Positions 33,796 to 45,537 of a DNA stretch of 64,000 nt are shown in pieces (position 1 is the first letter of the stretch; each line of letters starts with the position of its first letter). Origin of the DNA: Inia geoffrensis (taxonomy: Eukaryota; Chordata; Mammalia; Artiodactyla; Iniidae); contig CM070910.1 in NCBI GenBank assembly GCA_036417435.1, positions 17,425,501 through 17,489,500 on the forward strand. The letters run 5' to 3'. A model generated the notes under the pieces. It was given only the letters and a program-made list of their open reading frames with translations. It was not told the DNA's origin and did no database searches. Position numbers and translations under genes: made by a program.

Positions 33796-36244
33796 GTGCA
33801 ATTGTTCATAGGATGTGTTACCCTTAAAACACTGTGATGCAATCATGGTTGTTATTTTCAAAAGCTTTACCTTAATTCTATGCTTTTCTCAGTGCATTCT
33901 GTGCAGGAAAATGTTCAGGATGACATCTTCAGTTTAAGAATATAAAATATATTTAGAAGAGCAAAGATGACACTTAGCCTCTAAGATACAGCCCGTCAGA
34001 TATTCTAAAACAGATAAGAATCTCAACAGAAGAACTCATAAATACATTTATTATATAATACTAAACATAGTGATGGAAGCATAAATGGTGTCTGCATGAT
34101 GAATTGCTGACCAGGTATTTTATTCAGAAAAAGGTAAAAGAAATTCTTGCGAGTTTCAGACCATAAAGAAAGCTATCATTAAATGCAAAGCTTGTTTAGC
34201 AAAAATAAATTCAATAGTCACAGTAGCAAGAGCCTCTTGGGAATAACAAGGTCATTAGAAGCTTTTAAGATTCTCATAACAGATGACATTCCCTTAGGTC
34301 CTTTTCAATCCCAACTTGGCCCTAGTCATTCTCTTTCTTGGGCTGTTTGTTAAGTCAGTAGGCTGCAGTATAATCTATCTTGATATCATAATCTAAAATA
34401 TCAGATCAGCTCAATTGTTATCTAAGTAATATTGCTTTTGCAAATGACTGCTGGGAGACGGGATGCTACTGAGTGAAGAGGAAAATGTGTGCCATGTCCA
34501 CTCCCTGCTGCCTGTGGCTTAATCTGAAATAACATCTGTGAGGCAACATGCGACATTTCGATCCAGCAATGCATTTGATGGGCAAAAAAGTTTATCTGTA
34601 ATAAAATTTCTAGTACCAGGGAATCAGGACATTGGAGCTTTTGCCTCTGCCTGTCTCTACTCTTACCACCCCACTCTGCCCAACTCCCTCAGGAAAGGGG
34701 GCCGATGGGAATCAGCTCACTATGGAAAGCAGCATCGTATAGCGTTCTCCCAGATCAGGATTCCAGGAGCAGCCATGGTTTCCTCCCTTGGCGGCAAAAG
34801 TTGAAACCCTCTTAGAATCTCAAGAAGGCTACCATCAAAATGTTCTTCTCTGTGCAACCCTAGTTCAAAAAAGGATTCAATTCAAAAAGTTATATTTTGT
34901 AATTAGTATCTATGAGTATTGATACTCATGAGGTGTAATCGTTTTTTCTTTCTTTTTTATAAATTCGTTTGGGGCATCAAGTAGTGTATTTAATAAGACT
35001 TGCAGATAATCACAGGAGTTATTGGGCAACTTGTTCATGCTGAGAGATAAAATGCAGATGAAAGCATGGCAGAGGGACAGATTCTGGGAAATATCTCCTG
35101 GATGTACCTACACAGAGCACGCCTGTGTCTGCTTTTAAGGATCCTCTTAGGATCAAAACACTGGAAAAAACAAATATGCATATGGATGCAAAAATATCAG
35201 GAGAATTCCTTGGAAGTTTCTCATATTTCCCCCATTCCTCAGCATGCACTGCCAAGATGCCTTTGGGCTTCATAATGTGTCTATTATCAGTAACCACTCC
35301 TTGTATATTAATAAGATCCAGGCTGCCTAAATGCTGAATGAGGCTTAACTTAGTTACAGCCTCAACTTAGTTATAAGCCTACATTTTTCTACTTATCACA
35401 GCATAAGGTTTCAGAAGCACCTGGTGCAGGGTGGGCACCCAATAAAAATGATCATCATTTTTGAAAGGAAAAGGATGGAAAATGGGGCCTAATGCACACT
35501 GCTTTATGCACAGCCATTGCAGGAGGTATTACTGAAGCACCACAAGAATCATGTCTAACTCCGTGGTGTCCGTCCAGGTGTGGCAGTGGTCTACCACGTC
35601 CCCAGTCATGATCAAGTTTAATATAAGGGCCTGTGAGCGAGCTTCCTGAGAGGCTGTATCCCCAAGTCCTGTCTCAGGGAATGAATGAAAGGAATGCATG
35701 AATGATCGATATCACTGTGGCAGGCACCGCTCGTAATCACAGCTAGCAAAATGCGGAGGATAGTGAGAGGGGTCTTCGGGGTTAGGACATCCCTTCTGCT
35801 CACGTTCCTTTGGCCAGATCTCAGGCACATGGGATCGTAGTCTTTGTGCCCAGTGAAAAAGGAAGTGAAAAAGGGTTCAGTGAATAGTCAGTCTTTGTCA
35901 CAAGGGGTAAGGACTCAAACGTCCAGCCACTCTTTCTCCTATGGCCACAGCTCTCCGTAGGCTTGCCACCTCTTGAGCATCTGCTGCCTTCCTTGTACCT
36001 CCAACCCTTCAGAGCATCTGTGAAGGAAGGGTCTTGTCCCCTGGAAGACCAGAGACCCCATCCAGCAGAGTCCTGTCCAGTTAGTCTCAGGGCAGATTTC
36101 TTCCCAGTCTACTGCATTCTTGTCTCTCACTCTACTAGGGCATGCTCAGCTCATCTTCCTGGCTCTAGATCCTCGTTCTAATTTCATTCCCAGTGGCAGG
36201 GTCCCTGTCCTGTTCATGTGCCTAAATCCAGACATTAGTTCCCA
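33796..36244. other. Unassigned sequence
   Basis: About 2.4 kb without a recognisable gene. A faint L2/MIR-like phrase (gcacctggtgcagggtgggc, then cccaataaa) lies near 35,418-35,447. Open frames at 34,538-34,804, 35,019-35,297 and 35,618-35,830 show no domains. Confidence 0.45.
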
Positions 36245-36700
36245 CCTGGTCAGGTGTGACCAGTCAGGGGCCCATCAGGAAACAGAAAGCACATTTAAAC
36301 TGGGCAATGTGAAGAGTTCAGGACAGGGCCATTTACAAAGGTACAGGAAAGGCACAGAGACAACGTTAAGAAACAGTGAAGCTTCTCGGACTAGGTCAGA
36401 AGGGACAAGAGGAAGGAGTGGTGACAGGAACCAGTAGGCAAGGCTACGTTATGGGAGGCTGAGAGCTGCAGGGAGCTCAGGGCAAGCTCACAGGGAGGGA
36501 GGTGGGGGAATAAACACTCCCAGCTTCATCCTCTGACCTCCTGCTGGTGGTTCCCACTGGCAAAAGGCAACAGCAAAGAAGAGAAAGGGGGTCTTTTGAT
36601 CCTGTCCATGCAGGTCAGCTTCCAGGAGCCCAGAGCAGATTGAGGAAGGGTGGAGAGCAGATCTGGAGGAGCAAATGGAAGCCGCACAACATAGCAACCC
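36245..36700. repeat. Possible ancient LTR-class repeat
   Basis: Phrases such as tcaggggcccatcaggaaac, ctgagagctgcagggagctc, ctgctggtggttcccactgg and gtccatgcaggtcagcttcc occur in an order I associate with a common old mammalian repeat whose name I cannot fix. Overlapping open frames on both strands here (36,488-36,945) are probably by-products. Confidence 0.35.
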
Positions 36701-36949
36701 TGGGTTGCTATGAAGCAGCCAGGTCCTCCTGGATGCATCGAGGTCCTCCTCCTGCAGCCCAGTCTCCATGGCTGAGTTCCCACTACCTGGGACCAGACCT
36801 TGGACACTGCACTGCCGACATGCTGGGACTCCCAACAGTTGCTTCCAGACATCCCTCCCGAAGACCACCTGCCTATTTACTTGGGACTCCTCCTGTGTCC
36901 CAGTTAGAACACAGCCCATGCAAGACAAGTCCATTTAATTTCTAAGGAA

Positions 36950-37085
36950 GCATGATATAGTGCAAAAATCATGGACTCTGAGGCCACAGAGACCTGGGTT
37001 CAAAATACCCACCTGTCATCTTTAGCCGTATGAAATTGACAAAGTTAGACTCTCAGAATCTCAACTGTAAAGTAGGGCTAATAAA
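36950..37085 (-). repeat. MIR SINE fragment
   Basis: Antisense MIR: aatcatggactctgaggcca, gagacctgggttcaaa and ctcaactgtaaagtagggc, the usual order for the 3' half of the element. Confidence 0.75.
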
Positions 37086-38892
37086 GCCAAATTGTCAGAA
37101 TAAGTGAGAAGTCTGATGACAGCAGAAGTCTGGGTGACAGCATTTTATAAATGCTGCAATATTACACAAAATCAGAGGGAGTGTATCATGTAAATATTGA
37201 GCATGTGGTAGTAGCCATGGAGATCAAATCATGCATAGATGCAACATACTTTTAAAGAGCATATTGATTTTATAGAGGAAATTTACTAAGTTCCTTTCAT
37301 TATTATGCTAACATCCATAATCTTATAAACCATGACTGACTGCACTGTGTATTTTCCAGGGTTTTGTTCGTTTGTCATTCCTAAATTTCCTATCTAAACA
37401 GTTACACTAACTGTTGTTCCAAACAGCATAATCAGAGTGTTATGAAAACAGGTCTTTCAAGGAAATATCCTCAACCATCAACGGTAACATATATCACAAT
37501 TATTAATTGGTACCCCAAGCTTGAACCATCGTGTGGCTTTTCCCAGGACTACAGCTCTGTGGGACAGCCTTGGGGTCAGAAGCTACTGATAGAGAATCCA
37601 GGGTTCTATTACACAACACTGTTTGTCTCCAGCAAGGGGAGCTTTCTTCCCTTAATTGCCTGAGACCCATCTCACATATCAGCCACAAGGGATGAGAAAT
37701 GGTATGATGGCCTCTCCCCCTCAAATTAGAAGGACACTCAAATATAAAAGCTGAGTTGGGAGACTTGAATGACAACAAAGAAAGAGGGAGATCAGAAATT
37801 CCTATGGAGGGTGTTTTCATTGCATTCAGTGTGTGTTCAGACATGACTAGAGCATTAAGTTTTCAATTTAAATTCTTTCTGAAACGGAAGAACATGATTA
37901 TGAAGAGAGAGTTTTTAGAAAGCCAAGTGCCTTCAAACTATCACCTTGCTTTTCAAAGCATTCCCGCTCAGCATTTCTGCGTCCCAGGAACTGAGCAGAA
38001 GAAGGTCTGGACGATTATTCTGCTCATCACCTGCCAATCCAGGACTAGAATATTCTTAAATTCTCACCCAATCTTGCTTTACTGAGATGACTGATTTTTT
38101 TTTTTAGCAGTTCTTTTTAGAATGTATGACTATACTAGGGACACCTCCACCTGCTCCACAGTCTGTCAACTGTCTTAGTTTCTTTATCTTGTGTTCTTTT
38201 CAATTTTACAACACTATTGCCTGATCTCTTAGTACAATTCTCTCCTCATAAGCCTCCTTGGGAAACTCGAACGCTGCATCCTGGTCATATTTGACCACTC
38301 TGCTTTGGTCTGTAACACAAATAACTTGCCTCTCTTCTCCCCTTGGGCGTCACTGACATTCTCTTTCCTGCTCTTTCTTTTCTGACTGTTCTCAGAGTAC
38401 TCTTGTCTTCCTCCTCCCACATGGAGTGAATCTCAAGGGCCTCAATTCCTGTCCCTCTGCATTTTCCTCCCATGTTTCCTACCATAGAATGTCAAGCACC
38501 ACAGTCACCACCTTCATTTGCCATCTCCTATTTCTCTATCTCCACTGCTCGCTGATCACCTGCACTGCAGGGGCACTGGCCGCCCCAACTGGGGGTCCTG
38601 CGTGTGCAGTGTTCTCCAAATTGGAGAAGGTCAGTACCATCCTCTGGGATGCCTGTATTGATATTTCTTTATCTAGAATTGGAAAAAATTAAAACTTATT
38701 ATACTTAATGTATGATTTGATAGTACTACTTTTCTATAATGGTTTATAAGTATATAAAACTCATCTATTGAACAAGGTGGTCTTGATATAGATGAAACTA
38801 AACAAGAACTAGATGGTTTTTTACACCACTGTATTCCAGCAAGCTCTTTGAATGACTCTTCTTGGCACCCAGGTAAAATCTTAACTGGGTAT
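37086..38892. other. Unassigned, with a possible L2 patch
   Basis: No gene is recognised. Between 38,225 and 38,480 pyrimidine-rich phrases (ctttcttttctgactgttc, tcttgtcttcctcctccc) resemble sense-strand L2, which could be the 5' part of the L2 at 39,740-40,235. Low confidence. Confidence 0.35.
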
Positions 38893-39483
38893 GATGCTTA
38901 ATTTTATGTTTCAATTTGCCTGGGTAAAGGGATGCCCAGATAGCTGGGAAAACATTATTTCTGGGTATGCCTGTGAGCTGTTTCCGGAAGAGGTTAGCAT
39001 TTGATTCAGGAGACTGCGTAAGGAAGATCTGCCTTTATCAATGTGGGCAGGCATCATCACTGTGGTGGCCCAAGTGGAACAAAAATGTGGAGGAAGGGCA
39101 AATCGTCTTTCTCGTCTTCAGCTGGGGCATCCATCTTTTCCTTCCCGTGGACATTGGATATCCTGGTTCTCGGGCCTTTGGACTCTAGGACTTGCACTAG
39201 TGGCTCCTTGGGTTCTCAGGATTTTGACCTTGGACTGGGAGTTACACCAGCAGCCCCTCTGGTTCTCAAGCCTTCAGGCTTGGACTGAATTATGCCACCT
39301 GCTTTCCTGCTTCTCCAGCTTGCAGATGGCAGAGCATGGGATTTTTCAGCCTCCATTACTGTGTGAGCCAATTCCTAAAGGAAATCTCCTCCTATATATC
39401 TCTCTCTGTCTCTATCTATATCCATATACATAACCATACCTATCCTATTGGTTCCATTTCTCTGGAAAACCCTGACTAATACA
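38893..39483 (+). mobile_element. MLT2-type (ERVL) solo LTR
   Basis: The element reads attttatgtttcaatttgcc, ggatgcccagatagctggg, atcaatgtgggcaggcatc, three ctggttctc/gggttctc-type repeats, cagcctccattactgtgtga, a TA-rich patch and a closing ccctgactaatacacc. This is the standard order of an ERVL LTR of the MLT2 group. No internal viral sequence adjoins it. Confidence 0.8.
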
Positions 39484-39739
39484 CCAGGTTCCTTACCTTT
39501 CCTGGGCACCTTTCTGACATTAATTAAAGGCTCCATCTAACCATCTAGCCACCTAACCTCCCTCCCAGCTCAGGCTGACTGCGGCTTAGCAGACGACAGC
39601 GGGGAGGAGGCGTGGTGAGGGTGTTCACTGTTTCTCCCCTGTGCTCTCCCGCTCCCTTCCTAGAGCTCCCTCTGCCTCTTCACGCTTGGATGGGGAGAGA
39701 GGAGGGAAAGGGGCCCGAGAGATTCCTCCTTGACACAGC
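39484..39739. other. Unassigned short gap
   Basis: No recognisable feature; it separates the LTR from the L2. Confidence 0.4.
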
Positions 39740-40235
39740 AGGAGGGTGGCCCCGGTGAAGGTTAAGCTGGATTACATCAAGCTCTCTGCTGTCCAAGATC
39801 CTCAGTGGTTTCCCACCACACTCAAGGGAAACAGCACCAACTTCACAGTGGCCGACCAGGCCTTCTGTGATCTGTCCCCACTCACCCTCTGACCTCATCT
39901 ACCAGCACCCTCCCTCCCTCAGCTCACTCTGATCCAGCCATGTAGGTTTCCTAGCTGTTCCTCAAACACACCAGGAACCCTTCCGCTTTAGGGACTTTGC
40001 GTGCCTCGTCCCCCTGCCTGCAATACCCTTCCCACAGGCATCCACACGACCTTCACGAGCTCAAGTGCCATGTCGCCTCCTCAGAGGGGCCTTTCCTGAA
40101 TACTTTATTTAAAATTGCACCCTCTCGTCATTCTCAACACAGCTCTTTCTATTTTGCTCCACAGTCCCTTTCACCTTCTAATGCACCATATCATTAACAT
40201 TAATTTTGCTTATCTTTCATTCCTACATATTGAAG
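39740..40235 (+). repeat. L2 LINE 3' region
   Basis: Well-preserved order of L2 landmarks on the sense strand: gatcctcagtggtttccca, ccaggccttctgtgatctg, tgttcctcaaacacaccagg, tgcaatacccttcccac, ctcaagtgccatgtcgcc and gggcctttcctgaata. Confidence 0.85.
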
Positions 40236-40382
40236 AGGACAGTGCAGTTTGATGCAGAAGTTCCAACATCTTATTGCCTGGAAGTGAACTAAGATAATAC
40301 ATTTAAACAAAATTTGCAAAGATACAAGCAAAGGTGGGCCATTTATAAATATGGTATAAATAAGCCAGACCATTTATCTTTT

Positions 40383-40531
40383 TTAAAAAGACTTTTTATT
40401 TTATATTGGGATATAGCTGATTAACAAATGTTGTGATAGTTTCAGGTGGACAGCAAAGTGACTCAGCCATACATATACATGAACCCATTCTCCCCCAGAC
40501 TCTCCTTCCAACCAGGATGCCACATAACACT
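40383..40531 (-). mobile_element. Very short L1 3'-end insertion
   Basis: About 149 bp of antisense L1 3' UTR (gatagtttcaggtggacagc). A perfect 14- to 15-base duplication gaccatttatcttt occurs at 40,368-40,382 and 40,532-40,545. Confidence 0.9.
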
Positions 40532-40564
40532 GACCATTTATCTTTGCCCTAAAACCCACTTATG

Positions 40565-40902
40565 GCCAAAGACACAGACCTACTAGAGAATGGACTTGAG
40601 GATATGGGGAAGGGGAAGGGGAAGCTGTGACAAAGCGAGAGAGAGGCATGGACATATATACACTACCAAACGTAAGGTAGATAGCTAGTGGGAAGCAGCC
40701 ACATAGCACAAGGAGATCAGCTTGGTGCTGTGTGACCGCCTGGAGGGGTGGGATAGGGAGGGTGGTAGCGAGGGAGACGCAAGAGGGAAGAGATATGGGA
40801 ACATATGTATATGTATAACTGATTCACTTTGTTATAAAGCAGAAACTAACACACCACTGTAAAGCAATTATACTCCAATAAAGATGTAAAAAAAAAAAAA
40901 AA
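40565..40902 (+). mobile_element. 5'-truncated L1 (3' UTR only)
   Basis: It starts near gacctactagagaatgg and includes the same 3' UTR text as the L1 at 585-6360, with AATAAA at 40,877-40,882 and a poly(A) run to 40,902. Possible target-site duplication atctttgccct (40,540-40,550) and atctttcccct right after the tail, with one mismatch; in that case the insertion would start at 40,551. Confidence 0.92.
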
Positions 40903-41109
40903 TCTTTCCCCTCTACCTACCACATCCATTCTCCTCTCCAGTGCCATGCACTGACTCAAGCACATTATAAGTAACCCTCTTCTTTAGTCCTTTTCTCATA
41001 CTGTTTTTCTCTCCTAAAATGTCTTTACTCTTTCTCTCTGCCTATCCAAATACTACTTCATTTTTTTTGTAGGCCTTCTCAAGGCTCCCCTTTCCACGAA
41101 ACAAGGAAA

Positions 41110-41300
41110 GTGAACAAATACTCATGAAGCACATACTATATACCAACAAAAATAATGACACATTGTTTTAATTCTCTCAACACTCCTGTGATATATGTAT
41201 TACTAGTCCATTAAGTGCTCATTGCCCTCAAGCAACTTGCCCAGGGAGGGTCCTATGACTATCAGAGCTAGGATCCAAATGCGATCTGAAAACTCCAAAT
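41110..41300 (+). repeat. MIR SINE fragment
   Basis: Sense MIR landmarks: gaagcacatactatatacca, attctctcaacactcctg and caacttgcccaggg followed by agagctaggatccaa. Confidence 0.7.
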
Positions 41301-41394
41301 GCCACATGTATTCTGTACAGCCCTGATGCTTCCAGAACTACTCCAATCGATACTCTTCACTTATTCTTCCTCTGAACCATGTTTCTTATCACAT

Positions 41395-41805
41395 ATCTCT
41401 ACTTCACTAGGGTTCAATTTATGACTTTTCGACTTTATGATGGTGTGAAAGTGATACGCATTCAGTAGAAACAGTACTTCAAATTTGGAATTTTGATCTT
41501 TTCGCAGGCAGCAAGCCACATCTCCCAGCCAGCCACACCATCAGGTGTGTAAACCACTGATACACTTACAACTATTCTGGACCCAGACAACCACTCTGTT
41601 TTTCACTTTCAGTACAGTGTTCAATACATCACATGAGATATTCAACACTTTATTATAAAAGTGGCTTTGTGTTAGATGATTTTGACCAATTGTAGGCTAA
41701 TGTAAGTGTTCTGAGAACGTTTAAGGTAGGCTAGGTTAAGCTATGATGTTTGGTAGGTTAAGTGTATTAAATGCATTCCTTGTGAATCGAGGAAGATCTG
41801 TATTC
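41395..41805 (+). repeat. Tigger-like (mariner-class) DNA transposon fossil
   Basis: Distinct phrases from a common mammalian DNA transposon: gactttatgatggtgtgaaa, gcattcagtagaaacagtac, tttttcactttcagtacagt, aaggtaggctaggttaagc and ggtaggttaagtgtattaaa. No transposase frame is left. The family name is from memory. Confidence 0.6.
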
Positions 41806-42039
41806 TCTTGAGCTTGTCCCTCTCCTCATTGTTTAACTTTGTATGTGCACATGTCTTGCAGAGCTCATGACTGTGATGCTTCCTGTTTCCATGGAACTAA
41901 TGCCGTGCTCCTTTTCAACATTGACAGGATGGCCAGAGCCCATGAAGAAGGCAGAGGAGGAGTGGCTAGTGAGATGTAAGGAGAACTTGAAGCATTGAAC
42001 TTTGAAAAAATAGAGAGGTTTACAATGGAGGAAATTATC

Positions 42040-42300
42040 CCTAAGTCTAAACAAGGCAGAGGAGAGCCATAAGATAAGAAATCAGAACCATCAACTGGAT
42101 TTCCTCATTTGGAGTAAGAGTATTCGTACTTTTAGTGAGAGAGACTTCAGTAGGCTCCTGGAGGTAGAAACCAGATTCCTGGGAACTCAGGAGTGAATAA
42201 GAGGTGAGGAAACGGAAACAGCAAGAATAGAATACTCTTTCCAGAGTATTTATCTTTGAGAAGTGGAAAGAATTGCATAGCATCTGAAGGGAGAAGGCTT
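42040..42300 (-). repeat. L2 LINE fragment
   Basis: Antisense L2 landmarks: actggatttcctcatttgg, gtaggctcctggaggtag, aggagtgaataagaggtgag and acggaaacagcaag, in the usual order. Confidence 0.6.
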
Positions 42301-42321
42301 TAAGGATAGGGGACATAAGAA

Positions 42322-42390
42322 AAAAGAGGGAAGGGAGGGAAGGAAGGCAAGAAGGAAGGAAATAAGGATGGAAGGAAGGAAGGGAGATGA
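42322..42390. repeat. GGAA simple repeat
   Basis: Tandem ggaa/gaag units with interruptions (gcaag, ataagg). GGAA runs can bind ETS-family factors, but no such role is shown here. Confidence 0.9.
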
Positions 42391-43875
42391 ATAGCCTGCA
42401 GTAATATTTATGATAATGGGATTTTTTTGCTTATGTTACTAGAATTCCATGAGATGTTTGCCTTGAGGCTAATATGATTTAGAGCAGTGTTGACTATGTG
42501 ACCTTTCGGTAGTTAATGGGCTCCCAAATCCCTCTGCCCAAACTCTCCAAGTAAAAAGACCTGAATTATTTAAATTTTCCTAAAAACATTGTATATAATA
42601 GAGTTTTCTTTTGTATGTTTGGTTTTTTGCTTTTGCATTTCATATACCTGGAAAAGAGGAATTCTGACACGGTGAAGCAGCCGACTTCGGTAACCGAGTG
42701 CTTCCCCAGGACTCAGGAAAAAGGTCACCAGTCCACAGGCCCTTGGAGAGAGCAAGTTCAGTATTCTGGACCACTCCGAGTAGTGCCAAGGAGTAGGCGG
42801 TCTTTCCTTTGATTGCCAAGCACTGTTAGAGGAACCTGAAGAGGTGAGGTGTAGCAGCGGATCATCCATGATGGGTGTGATTTACTAGTTGCCTTGTTTT
42901 TAAAGTAATGGAGGCAAGAAACCAGCAGTGCATATTGTAAGCCTGTGGTCTACAACCTGGCATCCACACAGTGTATTTATGGGTCCTTGAGGGATGGAAG
43001 CCAAATTCTGACATCATTAACTCTTCAATATGGCAAAGGTTAAAGTACTACACCCAATGTAACTTTACAGTTTTATATGACAAAGATGTTCGGGGCATGT
43101 TAGTTAACGATCATGCTTTGATTTAAAGATACTAGCAGTATGCTTAGGACCCTGCCTTGGTCTCCAGCAGCAGGAGCTGCAGCAATAAAACACGGGCAGT
43201 GACAGATGGTTATTAGCTCAAGGAAACTTCCTAAAAGGCTCGAACAAACTCGGAAGGTCCACAAATTGAACCAGAATCAGTGAATTCCCAAAGTTTACAG
43301 GGAACACCAGAGGGCGAGGGGATTAATGGGAGACGATCAGGGAACAAAGGTCAAAAAGCTGCAGGCAACACAGTCCCAATTTATTAAACAGCCTCTAATT
43401 AGGACTGGTCTGGCGCAAGTGTACACAGGCATAACTCAGTGAATAGCTCACACTGGAATTCTGTTTTTAAAAAAAGTAAAAGCAAAATAATACAAAGAAA
43501 AGATGAAAAAAAGGCCCCAGCCTAGAAACCCTCAAACATCTGGAAACCGTGCCCCCTCCACCCGGCAAAAAAACCCTACCAGTGGTGGTAGGGCGTATTC
43601 TTTTTGGCCAGTTCAATTCAGCTGTTTTTATGAAATCACAATTTTTCTCAGACTTCTAGCTTCTTGGACATTTCTGATGTAAATAATGCTGACAACTTTT
43701 ACTTTTTAAAAATTAAGAGAGAAAAACAAGCCATGGGTGTATCCCCAACATTCCCCTACTGGTCGTTATTCTGAAGTAAGAAAGAACAGAGCAACAGGGA
43801 ACAGAACATATTTCTATTCCAAGTGATCCTAAATGCAGTCTGTTTAACATGTATGCATTCATGGTATTTATATAT
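42391..43875. other. Unassigned sequence
   Basis: About 1.5 kb without a gene or repeat that I can name. An open frame of 99 codons on minus (42,570-42,869) has no recognisable domain. Confidence 0.45.
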
Positions 43876-43904
43876 AAACACACACAGATACACAGACACA
43901 CAGA

Positions 43905-43953
<49 letters not shown>
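43876..43953. repeat. CA dinucleotide microsatellite
   Basis: Imperfect caga/cata units grading into pure (CA)n, about 19 uninterrupted CA units at the right end. Likely polymorphic between individuals. It generates false Cys/Val and Thr/His frames. Confidence 0.97.
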
Positions 43954-43958
<5 letters not shown>

Positions 43959-44218
43959 TTCCTCTGATTGCAACTTAAGAACACTAGGTCCCAAGAAGAA
44001 AACTACAGTAGAAATTAGGGATATAAATTATTCTTGAATCAAAATGCTCACACAGGAATAAAACAAGTACCCAGAAAAGCAAGCCTTTCCCCATTAATCT
44101 ACTTTCTTACCACAGGAAGGCAGGGAGTATCTTTTAATACTAGGACAGGTGCCAGGTGATTAATTAGAAAAGGCCTTGGAGAAATTGTAGAATAATGTCT
44201 AATAAAAAATACTTTTTA

Positions 44219-44430
44219 GGGCTTCCCTGGTGGCGCAGTGGTTGAGAGTCCACCTGCCGATGCAGGGGACACGGGTTCGTGCCCGGGTCCGGGAAGATCC
44301 CACATGTCGCGGAGCGGCTGGGCCCATGAGCCATGGCCGCTGAGCGTGCGTGTCCGGAGCCTGTGCTCCGCAACGGGAGAGGCCACAACAGTGAGAGGCC
44401 CGTGTACCACAAAAAAAAAAAAAAAAAAAA
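44219..44430 (+). mobile_element. CHR-type SINE
   Basis: Full-length short CHR SINE with A box tggcgcagtgg, B-box ggttcgtgccc and an A tail. The 8-base string acttttta at 44,211-44,218 and 44,431-44,438 is a short target-site duplication. Confidence 0.95.
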
Positions 44431-44697
44431 ACTTTTTACCTGGAAAGAAATAAAAGTGAGAGTGCCTCATGCTTTGAACACCAGAGGTGGGCAGCTGGTG
44501 GAGAGAAATTTCAGATGTTACCTAGAGTCAGGCATCCCAGGAAACAGTTAAGAAGATACAGGGGAAGTTTATTATTGTTATTTCCTTTATATTTAAGGGG
44601 ATGGGAAGGAGGCTGGGGTTGAGCCACAAAGGAAAACACTGTAGCACAAAGCAGTGTCTTCAGACTTTAAACAGGTATAGTACAAATAGCAATGGAG

Positions 44698-44912
44698 GGG
44701 CTTCCCTGGTGGCGCAGTGGTTGAGAGTCCGCCTGCCGATGCAGGGGACACGGGTTCGTGCCCGGGTCCGGGAAGATCCCACATGCCGCGGAGCGGCTGG
44801 GCCCGTGAGCCATGGCCGCTGAGCCTGCGCGTCCGGAGCCTGTGCTCCGCAACGGGAGAGGCCACAACAGTGAGAGGCCCGCGTACCGCAAAAAAAAAAA
44901 AAAAAAAAAAAA
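44698..44912 (+). mobile_element. CHR-type SINE, near-consensus copy
   Basis: The A box is at 44,710-44,720 and the B box at 44,753-44,763. The tail is a long A run. The 14-base duplication caaatagcaatgga lies at 44,683-44,696 and 44,917-44,930. It differs from the copy at 44,219 by only a few substitutions, so it is probably a young insertion. Confidence 0.97.
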
Positions 44913-45537
44913 GTATCAAATAGCAATGGAACAGGAAAAAAAAAAATGTAACAAAAATTGCTGTTAAACAATTAAGGCCAAACAGTAAACAGAATACATA
45001 AATACAATGTCAATTATTTTCCATAAGAGTAGTATAAGCTCAATACTGTAAGAAGGAATGTGTCTTTCTTTTAAATATAATTTGTAGGAGGCAATGTTTT
45101 AAGAGGAAATCCCACAACTTAAAATGTTTTCTTAATGGCCTGAATTCCAGTTACCAAAATTTGCCACCAGCCCTGTCATCAACCAGACGGCCTGGAAATA
45201 GAGGTGTCTCTTCAAGGGCCTCAAACAATCTAAACTTTCAGAGATCTAGAGCTTTCTGGTCACATGTCCAAGAATTTTGGTGGCGGTAGATATACAAACT
45301 GTTCCAACTTTTGCGGATTTGGAAGCTCCAGCTGGATCAAGCCTCTATGTTGTTATATCTTATATCTTCTTGAGGTGACAGAAAAGGAGAGGTCCCGAGA
45401 GGCCCAGCACCCCAAGGACCACCAGCAAAACAAGACAACTTCCAATAGATTGAATGAATCTGCTCACTGGTGGCAGTTACCAGGGTATTTCAGAGCATGT
45501 CAAAAAAACTTGGCTGGTCAGTAGTAAAAAGGAACTA

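Noticed and set aside
36488..36945. Overlapping open frames of 108-148 codons on both strands
   Set aside because: They lie on a probable ancient LTR-class repeat; neither has a recognised domain.
44710..44763. A and B boxes of a possible tRNA gene
   Set aside because: They belong to the SINE's internal Pol III promoter. No cloverleaf with an acceptor stem can be drawn, and the same boxes recur in every SINE copy.
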